A DNA stretch of 6,741 bases. Source: an uncultured Bacteroidales bacterium (GTDB lineage: Bacteria; Bacteroidota; Bacteroidia; Bacteroidales; Muribaculaceae). Positions 6,161-6,741 of this stretch are shown piece by piece (the first letter of the stretch is position 1; each line of letters starts with the position of its first letter). The notes beneath the pieces were generated by a model that saw only the letters and a program-made list of their open reading frames with translations, had not been told where the DNA came from and searched no databases. The stretch is from contig CAMWUH010000124.1 of the NCBI GenBank assembly GCA_947177325.1, positions 1-6,741 on the forward strand. Direction: 5' to 3'. The translations under genes were made by a program, and so were the position numbers.

Positions 6161-6741
6161 ATGTCGTTTCTGATTGACCATACTCCCGGCTTTATAAAAC
6201 GCACCTATTTTGCGCCGATGATGCTTGCAAAATTGCGTGAACGCTCTTATCGCAAAAAATATTATAGTATTGACCCTCAGCTAAATGGCGACAACGTAAA
6301 GCAAGCCGTAATATTCATGATTGACGGCCGGTTTATTCATGGGGGCCTGTCTGACCGAATTTGGGGAGCCATATCTTCATATCAGGTCTGCAAAAAGCGT
6401 GGGCTTGATTTTAAAATCAACTGGACTTATCCTTTCAGATTGAGCACCTTCCTGGAGCCCGCCACAATTGATTGGCGCATCGACCCTAAAGAGGTAGTTT
6501 ACGACCCACGCTTCGCAACTCCGTTGTTTGTCAACAATAATCACAACGTCAACAATCAGTGGCGACTTCTTGAGCGTATAGCCCACACAGGCAAAAAGCA
6601 AGTCCACGTTTACTCGCCATCGCATATCGACCGCGAAAATTTCAGCAAAAATTTTGCAGAACTCTTTAAGCCATCACCTCTTTTAGCCGAAAATATTAAC
6701 AAACAAAAGGAAGCTATCGGCGAAGACTATATTTCTATTAC
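6161..6741 (+). CDS. N-terminal part of a probable fucosyltransferase/NodZ-like glycosyltransferase, cut by the window end
   Basis: The frame runs from ATG 6161 (MSFLIDHTPGFIK) for 193 complete codons to the right edge with no stop, so the C-terminus is missing. The N-terminus is basic and has no signal peptide, which suggests a cytoplasmic enzyme. After about 45 residues comes a hydrophobic strand ending in a Gly-rich turn, VIFMIDGRFIHGGLSDRIWG (50-69), then a helix SSYQVCKKRGLDFKIN (72-87) and TYPFRLSTFLEP (89-100) followed by IDWRID (103-108). That order recalls the GG(L/M)xDRLxG region of uncharacterised Bacteroidales fucosyltransferase-like proteins found in surface polysaccharide regions. 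The final residues GEDYISI (187-193) look like the strand that precedes the next conserved block. The assignment is from pattern memory; the donor and acceptor sugars cannot be inferred. A strong promoter lies just upstream. Confidence 0.6.
   Translation, partial: MSFLIDHTPGFIKRTYFAPMMLAKLRERSYRKKYYSIDPQLNGDNVKQAVIFMIDGRFIHGGLSDRIWGAISSYQVCKKRGLDFKINWTYPFRLSTFLEPATIDWRIDPKEVVYDPRFATPLFVNNNHNVNNQWRLLERIAHTGKKQVHVYSPSHIDRENFSKNFAELFKPSPLLAENINKQKEAIGEDYISI

Noticed and set aside
6377..6625. An 82-codon minus-strand frame near the right end
   Set aside because: It lies opposite the plus-strand glycosyltransferase-like gene, which has a strong promoter and a coherent fold pattern; the minus frame has no recognisable motif.

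Overview
This window looks like a piece of a Bacteroidales chromosome, and Muribaculaceae is my best guess at family level. The reasons are the protein styles (a Bacteroides-type MiaA, a medium-form IlvA with one ACT domain, an AMP-forming ligase of Bacteroidales type), the absence of Shine-Dalgarno sequences before the starts, and at least two upstream regions with the Bacteroidota -7 promoter motif TAnnTTTG (TAACTTTG in both cases). The family guess is recognition from memory, not a search result.

Layout. At the left edge (1-201) there is only a possible gene start running off the window and a small hairpin. Then come two minus-strand genes that read as one operon: pepT (peptidase T, 1088-2311) followed after 10 nt by miaA (tRNA dimethylallyltransferase, 202-1077, GTG start). 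A 152-nt divergent promoter region (2312-2463) separates these from two plus-strand genes: ilvA (threonine ammonia-lyase, 2464-3675) and an AMP-forming acyl-CoA ligase (3832-5496). The 156-nt gap between those two holds two separate inverted repeats, one of them a perfect 12-bp palindrome. A two-tier hairpin at 5522-5560 lies between the ligase and a convergent minus-strand gene for a small secreted His/Pro/Lys-rich protein (5620-5937). The right end has a well-formed Bacteroidota promoter driving a plus-strand gene (from 6161) that runs out of the window. It looks like the N-terminal part of a fucosyltransferase/NodZ-like glycosyltransferase.

How the genes relate. PepT releases amino acids from tripeptides, IlvA deaminates threonine to 2-oxobutanoate (isoleucine precursor or catabolism), the ligase activates fatty acids, and MiaA modifies tRNA. 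These are core metabolic housekeeping genes sitting next to each other; apart from the pepT-miaA operon I see no evidence that they form one pathway. I do not see a defence system, mobile element, CRISPR array, structural RNA gene or other clear new system here. The least explained items are the small repeat-containing secreted protein, the paired inverted repeats upstream of the ligase, and the truncated glycosyltransferase.
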